Source: a virus
IMG/VR virus record: IMGVR_UViG_3300009285_002066
Location: 1-36,432 of that record
Direction: 5' to 3' (one strand)
DNA: 36,432 bases
The notes beneath the pieces were generated by a model. That model was not told where the DNA came from. It saw nothing but the letters and a program-made list of their open reading frames with translations, and ran no database searches. Positions 15,029 to 23,895 of this stretch are shown piece by piece (position 1 is the first letter of the stretch; each line of letters starts with the position of its first letter). A program made the translations under genes and the position numbers.

Positions 15029-16120
15029 TCAACCAAATATATCCATGCCGCTTCTAACAAGGTCAAGTCCCCCCTTAGCAATTCCCATAACATTCCCTAT
15101 GGCATCAAAGCTATTGCCTCCGGTTCGTGTCTTCATGAATGTTTGATACTGATCGCTGGCCAACTGCTTATCCAGAGAATTTGTTTTAAATGTCAATTCG
15201 TCGTAGAACCGCTTTTCCGCACTGGTAAGCTCTTCTTTTTGTAGTAGTTTTTTGAAGAGGTTGTTGATAGTGTTGATCCTTTCGTTGCTGGATAATTCAG
15301 CAAATGTCTTCTGTCCAGATAGTCCAAGCTCAGCGCCAGTCAACTGTCGCTTCAGACCTCTTTCTGCCTCGCCCTGCTCAGCGCCAACGTCAAGCCCTAA
15401 AAGTTTATACCGAAGGTCTTTTTCGGCTTGATCCTGAGCCGTACCAGCGGCATACCTTTGTCCGTATGCTCCCCTCAACGCTTCTTCTCTGGCCTTCTGT
15501 CTGCCGATCTCCGCCATTCCAAGCTGAGTCCTGGCCCCAGCCTTTGTCTTAGCTCCGCCAGACCTTATCTGGGCCAATGCATTGGCCTCAATATCTGATA
15601 TTTGCCCAGGCCCACCAAGCCCCCTGTCCAGATAGTCCATCTTTGACGATCCTATGTCTTGCGCCGTCTGTTCGTCAATGCCCTGCAAGGTCTGATTTAG
15701 CAGATCTGTTTCCAAACTCTTCTGAACCTGATCAACGGAAGACGGCGCACCTATAGTTTTAAGGTAGTCCTGAAAATACTGATCGCCAACTCCTGATGGA
15801 GCATTGTATCGGCTTGAAGGCGCAACTGGTCCACCCACATTTCCAGGCATGAATGAACCGCCACCAATTCCGCCACCCTGACCGGGATTTAGCAAAAAAT
15901 CGTAATTGGACGAACCGCCAAGCATGCTTTGCAACAATGCGTCATAACTGAAGCCGGTATCACTGGCCGGAGGAGCTACTGGAAGTAATGCTCCGTTGTC
16001 CCCTGGACTTAAAGCATCCAGCTTTCGTCTGGTTAAATGTTGCGGTGACATTGCCGTAAAATTGAATGGAAGCATATTGGGATTTTTTGATTCCTGATAT
16101 GGAAGATATTCTATAGCCAT
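15029..16120 (-). CDS. Probable internal virion or ejection protein, Gly-rich then helical (363 aa)
   Basis: After MAIEYLPYQESKNPNMLPFN the first 125 residues are Gly/Pro/Ser-rich (LLNPGQGGGIGGGSFMPGNV). From about 125 on the protein is helical and Gln/Ala-rich (QKSLETDLLNQTLQGIDEQT; AGARTQLGMAEIGRQKAREE; AAGTAQDQAEKDLRYKLLGL), ending in a small hydrophobic-glycine segment (IGNVMGIAKGGLDLVRSGM). This composition and its place between the stabilisation-like tail gene and the giant protein fit a podovirus internal/ejection protein. AAAAGGAGAATACC gives the ribosome binding site. No signal peptide, in contrast to the genes just upstream. Confidence 0.7.
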   Translation of the reverse strand: MAIEYLPYQESKNPNMLPFNFTAMSPQHLTRRKLDALSPGDNGALLPVAPPASDTGFSYDALLQSMLGGSSNYDFLLNPGQGGGIGGGSFMPGNVGGPVAPSSRYNAPSGVGDQYFQDYLKTIGAPSSVDQVQKSLETDLLNQTLQGIDEQTAQDIGSSKMDYLDRGLGGPGQISDIEANALAQIRSGGAKTKAGARTQLGMAEIGRQKAREEALRGAYGQRYAAGTAQDQAEKDLRYKLLGLDVGAEQGEAERGLKRQLTGAELGLSGQKTFAELSSNERINTINNLFKKLLQKEELTSAEKRFYDELTFKTNSLDKQLASDQYQTFMKTRTGGNSFDAIGNVMGIAKGGLDLVRSGMDIFG

Positions 16121-16132
16121 GGTATTCTCCTT

Positions 16133-18622
16133 TTAATCGTCGTCTTCGGGATCAGTGTCATAGTAAACAGCCGAATTGAGTAACGCCCAGTCGGTTGCGC
16201 TATTCACCGTCCATTTCAGACTCAAAAACTTGCCCTGCTGGGCCTGGTTAAACGGAACCGGCAACTTGAAGTCTTGTATCCCGCTTTCTCCGTTCATCTG
16301 GTAACTTGCAAAGTCATGGGCCGTATTCACACCGTCAAGATAATACTCGGTCTGAAGCGTAGCATCGCTCCTGTTCGTTGTCATGTAAATATAGTCAAAC
16401 GTCTTCCTGTTGTTAAGTGATCCGAAGATGTGGCTTTTTGACTTGAAGTAGGCGTTTATGTTTGCCCCGTTGTCTGAGTTTCCTGTTTCTGCCTGCCAGA
16501 TTCCTCCCTGGTTCCCAAATAGAATGTTCCCGTTGTAAACGTTAATGTTGTCTGCGTTTATTCCGGAATATAAATGGAAGTCATAATTTCTGTCACAGAC
16601 GAAGATACTATTGTTGGCTGAAGATGAAATGGCAACCGACAGCCAGTACTGTTTTCTATTTGTAAAAACGGATGCCGTCCTCAATAGTGCGCCCTCATTC
16701 CAATTGAAAGTTACCGCGTTTAATGTGGGCGATTGGGTTGAGTCTGTCTTTGTGAAATAAACAACTGCGGAAGCATACGGCCCTGTGGCGATAGTTGGAA
16801 TAGCCCCAGAGGTTATTGCTTGCTTGGAAGTGTAGGTAGTAGCATCCGTCGGATTAATAATGGCATCTGTGTCGGAAAAAATATCAAAAGTCATTGTGCC
16901 GTCATTTAATGCGTTGGTAACATTGAACGTCCCCCAGGAGGTGATGTTTGTTCCTATGTTAATTGGCTGAGTCGTAAAACTTGAAGACAAGATTCCTGGA
17001 CCAAAAATAGATATTTCGCCAAGAGATAACTCGTTGTACGGAAAGCCTGTTGATGCTGGGTTGCTTGGATTATAGTGAATATTGAAATATCCAGAGCCAA
17101 CGTAAGTGTTATCGGTAACACTTGCTATCAAGATTTTTTGGGGGTTGAGAGGGTCGGTGTGCTTGACGTTTCTATAAATTGAAAATATGTTATCCGTTGA
17201 TCTAAAAACCATAACGTCGGCATGTCCGGAAACGCCTTGCGCCACCATAGAAGATGCAAGGACCGTAAGTGATCCGATAGAATTTGTAATGCCAAATCTA
17301 AACAGATAATTTGTCCCTGATGTTGACAGCTCAAGACGGTACCCGTTTGCTCCTTCAAAATCAATTATAGAATTTGACATTATGTCATAGTTCTGAATGC
17401 CAAGCAACGAACTGAATTGTATGTTTATCAACCAGTATCCATAGGAAACGCCAGATAGCGTCCATATCGAAGATTGGCACTGCAATGGACTGCCTGGTAA
17501 CCCACAATCGGAGATGCTGGAAGTTTTTAGCCTTCCGCTTTCAATAGAAAAGCTGCCATTCATTACCGTCCATGTGTGGTTATTTGTATAATCACCATCT
17601 TCAAAATCGTCGTCTGCTGACGGCGTGCTAATAAAAACAACATCTCCCGGATAGGCAACGGAAGACAACCCCGCAGTAAAACTTCCAGCCCCCCAGTCAG
17701 CAGCGGTCGTTTGCGTCCATACCCTTTGATTTAGATCTCCTTGGACAAACGACGCCATAAGCGTGTCGTTGTCTTCTGTGATTTTCTTGTAAGTGCTCCC
17801 ATCAAATTCATATATAGACCTGTCCGAAGTTAACCATCTCAGCACCCCATCGCAATCCTGTACGCTTTCCGGATAAGAAGACCCTATATCTTGGCTGTAT
17901 GCTATAGATCCAAAATTGGTCCTTCGGCTTCCAGTTATGGCACCAAAAGAATGGGGCTTAAACCACATCAGCTTATCTTTAAAAGATGCAAAAAAAACAG
18001 ACAAGTTTTCGTCAAGTTTACCCTGGACCTGTATCCTGGTTGGGGAATCCTCAGTGGGGTTTACTTCCAGGTTAAAGGCACTCCCGTCCAGATACTTGGA
18101 CCCGTAAATTTCGCGCCTGTTATTTACATTGTTTACCCACAACCTTCCCTTGTGGGCTACCATCAGACTCATTTTAAGGCCAGGGCTTGAGATAGTGACA
18201 GAGTTCCCATCCCAGTACTTCAGCCCATCCGTTTGGTTCCCATAATAGAAACGATCACCAAAGGCAACTCCTACCGTCAGAACATTTACGTCAACTGTTC
18301 CAACAAATACGGTGAAATTTGTGATTCCAGCAGTCGCCTTCAATGTGCCGCTGCTTTGGTTTATAAGGTAACGGGTTCCGTTGGAAAGAGGGAATACCCA
18401 TTTGGATATGGAAGTTTCTGTACTAAAAGCAACAAACCCTTTTCGCGGTTTAATGCCGTTTATAACGTCAGTAACCACGTTCAGAGCATCTGGGCTCTGC
18501 CCGTCTTGCATTGTGATCTCTGAGTCGTCGGTGTTAAGTCCGCGTGGACGTGGAAGATTGAAAACTTCAGCGCAAAGCGAAGAAACTAAAAAAAAAAGAG
18601 GCAGGATCAGGAGTTTTTTCAT
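16133..18622 (-). CDS. Stabilisation/tail-hub-like virion protein with a Sec signal peptide (829 aa)
   Basis: Right after a signal peptide (MKKLLILPLFFLVSSLCA, cleavage near 18) the mature protein opens with NLPRPRGLNTDDSEITMQDG and QSPDALNVVTDVINGIKPRK, the hallmark start of phage stabilisation or tail-tubular-B-type proteins, which normally lacks a leader. Then follow beta-rich repeats resembling propeller or jelly-roll modules (WVNNVNNRREIYGS, IYEFDGSTYKKITED), and the C-terminal region has TYIYMTTNRSD-like sequence and NQAQQGKFLSLKW. It overlaps the adaptor gene by ATGA. The leader is in frame with no plausible later start before NLPRPRG, so export seems intended. Confidence 0.75.
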   Translation of the reverse strand: MKKLLILPLFFLVSSLCAEVFNLPRPRGLNTDDSEITMQDGQSPDALNVVTDVINGIKPRKGFVAFSTETSISKWVFPLSNGTRYLINQSSGTLKATAGITNFTVFVGTVDVNVLTVGVAFGDRFYYGNQTDGLKYWDGNSVTISSPGLKMSLMVAHKGRLWVNNVNNRREIYGSKYLDGSAFNLEVNPTEDSPTRIQVQGKLDENLSVFFASFKDKLMWFKPHSFGAITGSRRTNFGSIAYSQDIGSSYPESVQDCDGVLRWLTSDRSIYEFDGSTYKKITEDNDTLMASFVQGDLNQRVWTQTTAADWGAGSFTAGLSSVAYPGDVVFISTPSADDDFEDGDYTNNHTWTVMNGSFSIESGRLKTSSISDCGLPGSPLQCQSSIWTLSGVSYGYWLINIQFSSLLGIQNYDIMSNSIIDFEGANGYRLELSTSGTNYLFRFGITNSIGSLTVLASSMVAQGVSGHADVMVFRSTDNIFSIYRNVKHTDPLNPQKILIASVTDNTYVGSGYFNIHYNPSNPASTGFPYNELSLGEISIFGPGILSSSFTTQPINIGTNITSWGTFNVTNALNDGTMTFDIFSDTDAIINPTDATTYTSKQAITSGAIPTIATGPYASAVVYFTKTDSTQSPTLNAVTFNWNEGALLRTASVFTNRKQYWLSVAISSSANNSIFVCDRNYDFHLYSGINADNINVYNGNILFGNQGGIWQAETGNSDNGANINAYFKSKSHIFGSLNNRKTFDYIYMTTNRSDATLQTEYYLDGVNTAHDFASYQMNGESGIQDFKLPVPFNQAQQGKFLSLKWTVNSATDWALLNSAVYYDTDPEDDD

Positions 18623-19347
18623 TTGCCGCTGCCCGCGCTGATAGATGGGGAATAGTTGTACATGGTGCTGATCCTGTTCCGCATCAGCCCCAGCCCGTTC
18701 GTGTACATGGCCAGGTAGGCGTTCGCTTCGTCCACCTTGCGCTCGATCATCTTGATCCTGTACGTGGCATGATAGACAAGCGTCTGATGGTAGGTGTAAA
18801 ATGCCCTCTTGCCGTCAAATGGTACGTCACTGGCGGCGCTCAGGTCAGGAGCCTGGTAATAGAAGCGGACAGTCACAGTCCCGGTACTGGTAACAGTGGG
18901 GATAGGGATATAGGAGATGGTCTGTTGCGCTGAGGTTGTGGCCTGGTCCACCCAATACTCCAGCGGTTCCCCGTTACTCTTGCGCCAGTCCTGGTTGCCA
19001 TTGTCCAATCCCTTTAAAGTCTTCTCCTCCAACGGTTGGATGTTGCCTTGTGGGTTTTTGAAGTCAACGTGGGTTATGACCAGCAGGTCTGTGGGCAGCA
19101 GGTAGTAGGTGGTCAGAGGAGAAAGGGAATAGCTGGAGCTTCGTTCAATTAGCCAAGTGGCGTTCACCACCTCGCGTTGCGCTTCATTGATGAAGTCGAG
19201 CAAAACGGCGTCAGTATAGCGTTGCCTGGTTGCGTCAGTGTCCCTGATGTTGCGCCGGACCTGTGTCCGAATGTCCGCAAGGGTCAGGCCGAAACAGTTT
19301 ACTGAAAACAGGAATAAGGGAAGAACCGCTAAGCAGAATTTTTTCAT
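18619..19347 (-). CDS. Head-to-tail adaptor-like protein with a Sec signal peptide (242 aa)
   Basis: A leader (MKKFCLAVLPLFLFSVNCFG, cleavage near 20) precedes LTLADIRTQVRRNIRDTDAT and LLDFINEAQREVVN, the helical start of phage adaptor/gatekeeper proteins that attach below the portal; further on are YLLPTDLLVITHVDF and LEYWVDQ, a beta part, and a C-terminal helical segment with YHQTLVYHATYRIKMIERKV. Such adaptors act in the cytoplasm on filled heads, so the signal peptide is anomalous. The ATG overlaps the upstream gene (ATGA) and the stop overlaps the next gene (ATGA). Family assignment is from pattern memory. Confidence 0.7.
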   Translation of the reverse strand: MKKFCLAVLPLFLFSVNCFGLTLADIRTQVRRNIRDTDATRQRYTDAVLLDFINEAQREVVNATWLIERSSSYSLSPLTTYYLLPTDLLVITHVDFKNPQGNIQPLEEKTLKGLDNGNQDWRKSNGEPLEYWVDQATTSAQQTISYIPIPTVTSTGTVTVRFYYQAPDLSAASDVPFDGKRAFYTYHQTLVYHATYRIKMIERKVDEANAYLAMYTNGLGLMRNRISTMYNYSPSISAGSGK

Positions 19348-19724
19348 GAGCTCTTTTTAACCTCGTAAGGTTTCATGGCTTCTTCAAGCAGGCCTCTGTT
19401 GTAATAGGTGGGCACGGCACTTACCCTGCCTCTGTCATCAACCACCAGCTCTCGAGACATCACTTTAACGGCCGATCCGGCCGCCACCTCTGCGGCCATG
19501 TCCACGTCTGTGTTAAGTATCATCTGACTGGTGTTTCCTCCCTGCAATAAGGAAGTAATTTTAAACGGCTGTTTGTGCTCCAGAGTTCCCTTCAGTTTCA
19601 AATTGTCGTAGTCAGAAAATTTACTGAAGGACGCCTTGTACAGAACATAGGTATCCTGCGCCGCCGCCATGGTTAAGCAGGCGAAAACGATACTACTGAC
19701 TGTGAGCGCCCTTGCCATCCTCAT
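19344..19724 (-). CDS. Exported small virion-module protein (126 aa)
   Basis: The leader MRMARALTVSSIVFACLTMA ends in AAAQD, an AxA signal-peptidase-I site near residue 22. The mature 104 residues are mixed alpha/beta (DTYVLYKASFSKFSDYDNLK; DVDMAAEVAAGSAVKVMSRE; RVSAVPTYYNRGLLEEAMKP) without cysteines or recognised domains. GAGGAAATTGT gives a ribosome binding site inside the end of the lectin-like gene, which it overlaps by 32 bases. Its position directly upstream of the adaptor suggests a neck or tail component. Confidence 0.7.
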   Translation of the reverse strand: MRMARALTVSSIVFACLTMAAAQDTYVLYKASFSKFSDYDNLKLKGTLEHKQPFKITSLLQGGNTSQMILNTDVDMAAEVAAGSAVKVMSRELVVDDRGRVSAVPTYYNRGLLEEAMKPYEVKKSS

Positions 19725-20523
19725 ACAATTTCCTCATTACGCCGTCAGTAAACTGCATAGGTTGAGTTGCAGCGTTGTCTATCCTCATAATAACAATATC
19801 GTCTATGGATACATTCGTTGCCTGGTTCTCGTTTACGTTAAAAAACCTATCACCAACAAACGGCTCCCGTCCGTTAGCTGTCATTTCCCCGCCTATGGTT
19901 TCGCTGTTTGTGCAATTCTTCCCGGCATATTTTCCATTATAAAAAAGTCTTACGGAATCTGAACCAGCAGAACCATTACCATTATAAGTAAATCCAATAT
20001 GGTACCATTCCATCTTACTGAATGCTGAAGTTGAAAACGTTGAGGATGACTGAACATTCATTCCGGTATTGGTTGTCCAGTAAAGTATGCAACTAACCAT
20101 CCTACCGGCAAACCCTGTGCAGTTGGTTAAATCTGTAAGGATACTCAACTCCCATCCCCTGTACCCGCTGGCCAATTTAAGTTTAGAAATTACTGTAGTG
20201 TTCGCAGTTATCGGCCCTTTAATCCACCCCGAAACAAGCATCTGATCGTATTGAGTTAGCTCGTAGCTCGCTGTTTGACCACCGATTCGGACGTTATCGT
20301 TGGTCCCATCGAAAGACAGCGATTTCCCGAACTTTCCAGTCACCCAGGCTGCGCCAGTAATTACCGCCTGAGTGCTCTTGCCAAGAGATCCGGACGCGAG
20401 AGACCCCTCGCCTTCATTTAAATGATAGATCTCAATGATGTTGGCCTTCTGCCGATTACCAGACTGGCCGGCAGAACAGAACGATGCCAGTAAAAGAACG
20501 GTAAGTACCGCTCTAATTGCCAT
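19693..20523 (-). CDS. Exported LamG/concanavalin-like protein (276 aa)
   Basis: A signal peptide (MAIRAVLTVLLLASFCSA, cleavage near 18) is followed by a LamG-type jelly-roll: IIEIYHLNEGEGSLASGSLG (about 29-48), WVTGKFGKSLSFDGTNDNVR (about 58-77), VSGWIKG, then WYHIGFTYNGN and VRLFYNGKYAG, and IDDIVIMRIDNA. Such folds bind carbohydrate or form trimer-forming fibre domains, so host-surface binding is likely. AAGGAGGCGG precedes the ATG. It lies inside the run of exported proteins and overlaps both neighbours. Confidence 0.75.
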   Translation of the reverse strand: MAIRAVLTVLLLASFCSAGQSGNRQKANIIEIYHLNEGEGSLASGSLGKSTQAVITGAAWVTGKFGKSLSFDGTNDNVRIGGQTASYELTQYDQMLVSGWIKGPITANTTVISKLKLASGYRGWELSILTDLTNCTGFAGRMVSCILYWTTNTGMNVQSSSTFSTSAFSKMEWYHIGFTYNGNGSAGSDSVRLFYNGKYAGKNCTNSETIGGEMTANGREPFVGDRFFNVNENQATNVSIDDIVIMRIDNAATQPMQFTDGVMRKLYEDGKGAHSQ

Positions 20524-21082
20524 CGAACCGCCTCCTTACCTTCAGCCACCACCCGAAACCGGTGGGTCCCATTCCCCCCTGAGTTGTCCATGGTGCGCTC
20601 GTAATTGCCAGCGCAATCGCTTCTCCTGAATTTATGGTCACAACAGAAGGCAGGATAGTGACGCTTCTCGTGCTCCCGGTGGTCACATGTATCCCTGCGG
20701 TAATAAAGCTCCACGTTGATCTGTCCAGGTTCACCACTGTCGAATGGGCGATATTGAACTCCGTAAAAGCAACGGAAGACGAACGGATCAGGTACGCTCC
20801 GGCTGCCAAAATGGTTAACGTGCTGTCAGGTACAACGTAGTGCGCTCCAAACGGATCAAAAGTGTCCGATCCCACATATACGTCAGACGCAGGAACCTCC
20901 AGATATATGTAGTCGGTAACGTGCGTTGACAGCGGTCCAGCGGCACCGGCCGCGCCTGCCGCTCCGTCAGCTCCAGCGGAACCATTTTTAACGAATTTGG
21001 ACCGCTTTAGCCCTGCCGCGTTGGCGTTCAGGGCTGAAATGAAAATAAGTAAGGCCGCGATGGCCAGGACGTGCTTTTTCAT
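20513..21082 (-). CDS. Exported protein with a short collagen-like stretch (189 aa)
   Basis: I chose ATG at 21082 (MKKHVLAIAALLIFISALNA), which gives a textbook signal peptide with an AxA site near 22 and has AGGGGTGACACT upstream; the longer frame to 21157 lies inside the preceding gene. A short Gly-rich GXX stretch (GSAGADGAAGAAGAAGPLST, about 34-53) resembles the collagen-like linkers of phage fibres, followed by a beta-rich domain (YIYLEVPASDVYVGSDTFDP; AIALAITSAPWTTQGGMGPT). Probably a fibre or head/tail decoration protein; the export signal is unusual for such. Confidence 0.7.
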   Translation of the reverse strand: MKKHVLAIAALLIFISALNANAAGLKRSKFVKNGSAGADGAAGAAGAAGPLSTHVTDYIYLEVPASDVYVGSDTFDPFGAHYVVPDSTLTILAAGAYLIRSSSVAFTEFNIAHSTVVNLDRSTWSFITAGIHVTTGSTRSVTILPSVVTINSGEAIALAITSAPWTTQGGMGPTGFGWWLKVRRRFDGN

Positions 21083-21093
21083 AGTGTCACCCC

Positions 21094-21564
21094 TCAGTCC
21101 TTCTTGAACCAGTGTTCCGATCCGCTGGCTCCACCCTTGGTCGTTGAGCTGGACCACAGGCCAAAGACGTTGCCTTGACCAGGAACCACCCAGCTATCAC
21201 CAGCAGCTATGTTAAGGGGATTGGTCGAAGATGACAAGACAATCCCAAACGTGCTGGTAATGACCGTGTATGTAGAATATGACGGATAAAGGGAAAGCAT
21301 GCCGTCCGAAGTGTTGACAATCTCCCTGAACCGCCAATACGTTACCCCTGCCAATCCAGAATTTTCCGGAGCGCTGGATATGAGGATAAAGCTATTCGTG
21401 CTTTTCCTCGCATCTATCAACCTGAAATGGTTGCCGTAGTCTTCAACCACGGGATCCACCGTTACCGCCCTCTCCGGCCCTGACGCGGCTGACCATCCTT
21501 GCGAGGAGATCAGCAGCGTTGTCAGGACAGACAGGGTAAGTAGAACTGCTTTAAATGTATTCAT
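21094..21564 (-). CDS. Exported virion-module protein (156 aa)
   Basis: A leader (MNTFKAVLLTLSVLTTLLIS, cleavage near SQGWSA) starts a protein with beta-rich mature sequence (VEDYGNHFRLIDARKSTNSF; WRFREIVNTSDGMLSLYPSY; NPLNIAAGDSWVVPGQGNVF) ending ASGSEHWFKKD. AAGGGGGACTT precedes the ATG. No known domain is recognised. The pattern NPLNI..GD.W.VPGQGNVFGLWSS suggests a cupin-like or beta-sandwich decoration fold, but this is weak. Confidence 0.65.
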   Translation of the reverse strand: MNTFKAVLLTLSVLTTLLISSQGWSAASGPERAVTVDPVVEDYGNHFRLIDARKSTNSFILISSAPENSGLAGVTYWRFREIVNTSDGMLSLYPSYSTYTVITSTFGIVLSSSTNPLNIAAGDSWVVPGQGNVFGLWSSSTTKGGASGSEHWFKKD

Positions 21565-21588
21565 AAGTCCCCCTTGCCTGTCTGTTTT

Positions 21589-22458
21589 TTATGGAAATGT
21601 CCTTTTTCCTCTGTGCATGAAGATATAGTCAAGGAACTGGTTCGGAACATTTTTTGGAGTAATGGTCCCGAACGTAGGGCTGATGGTGACTTGTGGATCA
21701 GTTGCCCTCACCGTTGTTGACCCCTCAATTATTTTGTAAATATCGTCTGCCCTGTCAAAATAATTGCCCAGTCCTATCTTGTTCCCAATTCCAACCTGAA
21801 TTTTAACGTCTTCAATCGTGCAGCAAACAGAAGACGCCGAAATTGCCACGGAGGATATGAAGGTCCAGGCATTGTTGCTTCTACCGATAGTCGTAGAAAA
21901 AGCAACCGTCTCCTGCCTTGCGAATCCGCGCGAGTCAGTTCCATAGACAATGGCTGACAGTGTTATGGTCTGTGTGGCAGGATTAACTCCGACATACGCC
22001 TGCAATATCACATCTCTCGGAGCGCCTGTGGAGAATGCGAAAGACTCAGTGAAATCAAAGTCGGAATAGTTAGTTCCGCTCCTGATCAGTGTGTTGGTGG
22101 AAACAGTGAGCCCGTTTACACGATAGGCGTCAGAGCTTGACGTGGCCAGGTTGTTCCATGTCTCTTGCCATGACCCTATCCCTGAAGAGACAATGAGGTT
22201 CCCAAAATATACGTTCCTCCACTGCCCACTCGATTGACCAATGTCAGAGGCCAAATTTCTCCCGTTCTGAATGTTCCCGTCATAGTCAATCCTAAACAGA
22301 GTAGTTGAAACCCCGTTCCTGAACTGACCTTGCGTGAAGAAGTCGGGAGACTCCCTCTTGTTTTCAACTCCGTACACCTGTTTTGTCCCACCCAAAAGAA
22401 CAGCAAGCAGGATAAAGATACTCAGCGCTCTCGCGCCGTATTCAAAAAACTTCTTCAT
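21589..22458 (-). CDS. Exported fibre-like protein (289 aa), first of the signal-peptide gene run
   Basis: The N-terminus MKKFFEYGARALSIFILLAV and LLGGTKQVYG form a long signal peptide (cleavage near 30). The mature part contains FRIDYDGNIQNGRNLASDIG and SGQWRNVYFGNLIVSSG (about 55-95), the DIG..W.NVY motif of phage fibre proteins, then Ser/Thr-rich beta sequence (RVNGLTVSTNTLIRSGTNYS). Two adjacent cysteines (SSVCCTIED) occur near 213. AAAGGGAGGTAGC precedes the ATG. Similar in motif to the 6769-7356 protein, suggesting a fibre family. Confidence 0.7.
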   Translation of the reverse strand: MKKFFEYGARALSIFILLAVLLGGTKQVYGVENKRESPDFFTQGQFRNGVSTTLFRIDYDGNIQNGRNLASDIGQSSGQWRNVYFGNLIVSSGIGSWQETWNNLATSSSDAYRVNGLTVSTNTLIRSGTNYSDFDFTESFAFSTGAPRDVILQAYVGVNPATQTITLSAIVYGTDSRGFARQETVAFSTTIGRSNNAWTFISSVAISASSVCCTIEDVKIQVGIGNKIGLGNYFDRADDIYKIIEGSTTVRATDPQVTISPTFGTITPKNVPNQFLDYIFMHRGKRTFP

Positions 22459-22472
22459 TGCGCTACCTCCCT

Positions 22473-22949
22473 TTATCTGCTCGATGGCCTGATAGTTTCG
22501 AGATTGGCGTCCTCAAACCTGCCCAGCTGACGCATCCCATTTTTGAACCGTTCCGCGACCTTCTGAAATTCAGGAGAGTTTTCTCTCCTTGCCATTTCGT
22601 TTACTGCCTTCCTGTACTGCGGGTCCATTGGGTTTGGCCTCAACATCACATGGCTTTTTGGGACCATGTTCTTTTGTAGCCATTCCTTATCCTGTTTGTT
22701 CCTGTTTTCCAGGGAAGCTCTTTCGTGCTTGTTTATGGAATCCGGCTGACCCTGCGCCAGCACCCTTTTCTGTCTCTCTATCGTCTCCCTTTCTGCGGGA
22801 GTGTTGACCCTGTCCGGGTTGTACAGGTTCCTGTGATTGATAACAGCCGTGTCGTCGGCGTTATCTTTGATGCTTGTCGTCAGGCTCTGCGTCTCTGCGG
22901 GCGTCAATATGCGCCTCACCCCTGGCCTCGATACTGTTTTGGTACTCAT
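22473..22949 (-). CDS. Helical hypothetical protein downstream of the major capsid gene (158 aa)
   Basis: ATG at 22949 (MSTKTVSRPGVRRILTPAET) is chosen because GGAAAGGAGGAGTACC lies upstream; the longer frame runs into the capsid gene. The protein is polar and charged with helical stretches (ETIERQKRVLAQGQPDSINK; QYRKAVNEMARRENSPEFQK) and ends LGRFEDANLETIRPSSR. No signal peptide, no cysteines. A virion or capsid accessory role is suggested only by position. Confidence 0.7.
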   Translation of the reverse strand: MSTKTVSRPGVRRILTPAETQSLTTSIKDNADDTAVINHRNLYNPDRVNTPAERETIERQKRVLAQGQPDSINKHERASLENRNKQDKEWLQKNMVPKSHVMLRPNPMDPQYRKAVNEMARRENSPEFQKVAERFKNGMRQLGRFEDANLETIRPSSR

Positions 22950-22974
22950 AATGGTACTCCTCCTTTCCAGTTTT

Positions 22975-23862
22975 TCAGCTGACTTCTGCGCCAAAAACAA
23001 AGCGCCAGTCAGAGAATCCGAATCCGTAGAACATGTAGGCCAGGTACTTGGCCACAAGTCCATCGAAGTCTTCGGCCTGCTTGAACTCCATGGGGTCAAT
23101 CTCGTTCCAGATCGCAAACTCTTTTAAGAGCTCGGAATCAATGAGGAACCAGTTGTTGGTATCGGTAAGCCGTTTCAGGCTCAGCGATTTGTACTTGCCA
23201 ACATGGAAGTTGCGGTTGTTGTTTGCGGTGTCAACCTTACCGTTGGACTTGATAACTTCATAAACCGCCTCATCCAGGTCCGGTGGATGAACGATCAGGT
23301 CAGGCTCCACGTCAAACACGTTCCCCCTGTTCGTGAGGAACTTGATCATGCTCAGCCGGTTGGCTTCCAGCGATACAGCGTTGAAAGCAGCTGTTCCACG
23401 GTTGCTCTGGCTCGGCCCGCCCTGGTTGCTCGTATGCGCAGCGCTGCACAGCTGCAGGGTGTCGTTGGTGGTGATGGATGTGTTGAAGGCGTTGTTGTAC
23501 CCAAAAACCACATCGTTTGCGATGCGTCGGCGCCCAGCCAGCCCCAGCAACTTCGAGAACCCCTTGACCACGTTCAACTGATCGGTCCTCGCCAATTTCT
23601 TCTGGATTTTAATCCCCTTGGCGTATTCCTTGGCAGTGATGGTCATTTTGTAACCTTGTGCCACGTCGTCGTAGTCCACAGATCCCGTGAACTCGTCCAT
23701 CAGACCCACGTCACCCATTTCGAGATAGGTTTCGGTGTCTTTGTTCGATTTACGCACGTCGAACAGCATGTCCCTTTCGGCCGGCACTTCCTTGTAGCCA
23801 ACAGCGAAACTCTTATGCGCTATCGGTTCAAGAGCGTCAGCCCAATTTCCAGTGGTAATCAT
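22975..23862 (-). CDS. Major capsid protein, HK97 fold, Mu gpT-like (295 aa)
   Basis: The opening MITTGNWADALEPIAHKSFA and YKEVPAERDMLFDVRKSNKD, the central VSLEANRLSMIKFLTNRGNV, DLIVHPPDLDEAVYEVIKSN (about 183-202) and the C-terminal LAYMFYGFGFSDWRFVFGAE match the HK97-fold capsid proteins often annotated as Mu F/gpT-like major head subunits in environmental phages. It would form the icosahedral shell on the scaffold. GAAGGAGGAGACAAG precedes the ATG. Order portal, scaffold, decoration-like, capsid is conserved. No signal peptide. Confidence 0.85.
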   Translation of the reverse strand: MITTGNWADALEPIAHKSFAVGYKEVPAERDMLFDVRKSNKDTETYLEMGDVGLMDEFTGSVDYDDVAQGYKMTITAKEYAKGIKIQKKLARTDQLNVVKGFSKLLGLAGRRRIANDVVFGYNNAFNTSITTNDTLQLCSAAHTSNQGGPSQSNRGTAAFNAVSLEANRLSMIKFLTNRGNVFDVEPDLIVHPPDLDEAVYEVIKSNGKVDTANNNRNFHVGKYKSLSLKRLTDTNNWFLIDSELLKEFAIWNEIDPMEFKQAEDFDGLVAKYLAYMFYGFGFSDWRFVFGAEVS

Positions 23863-23895
23863 CTTGTCTCCTCCTTCATTCCCTCTCTCTACGGG

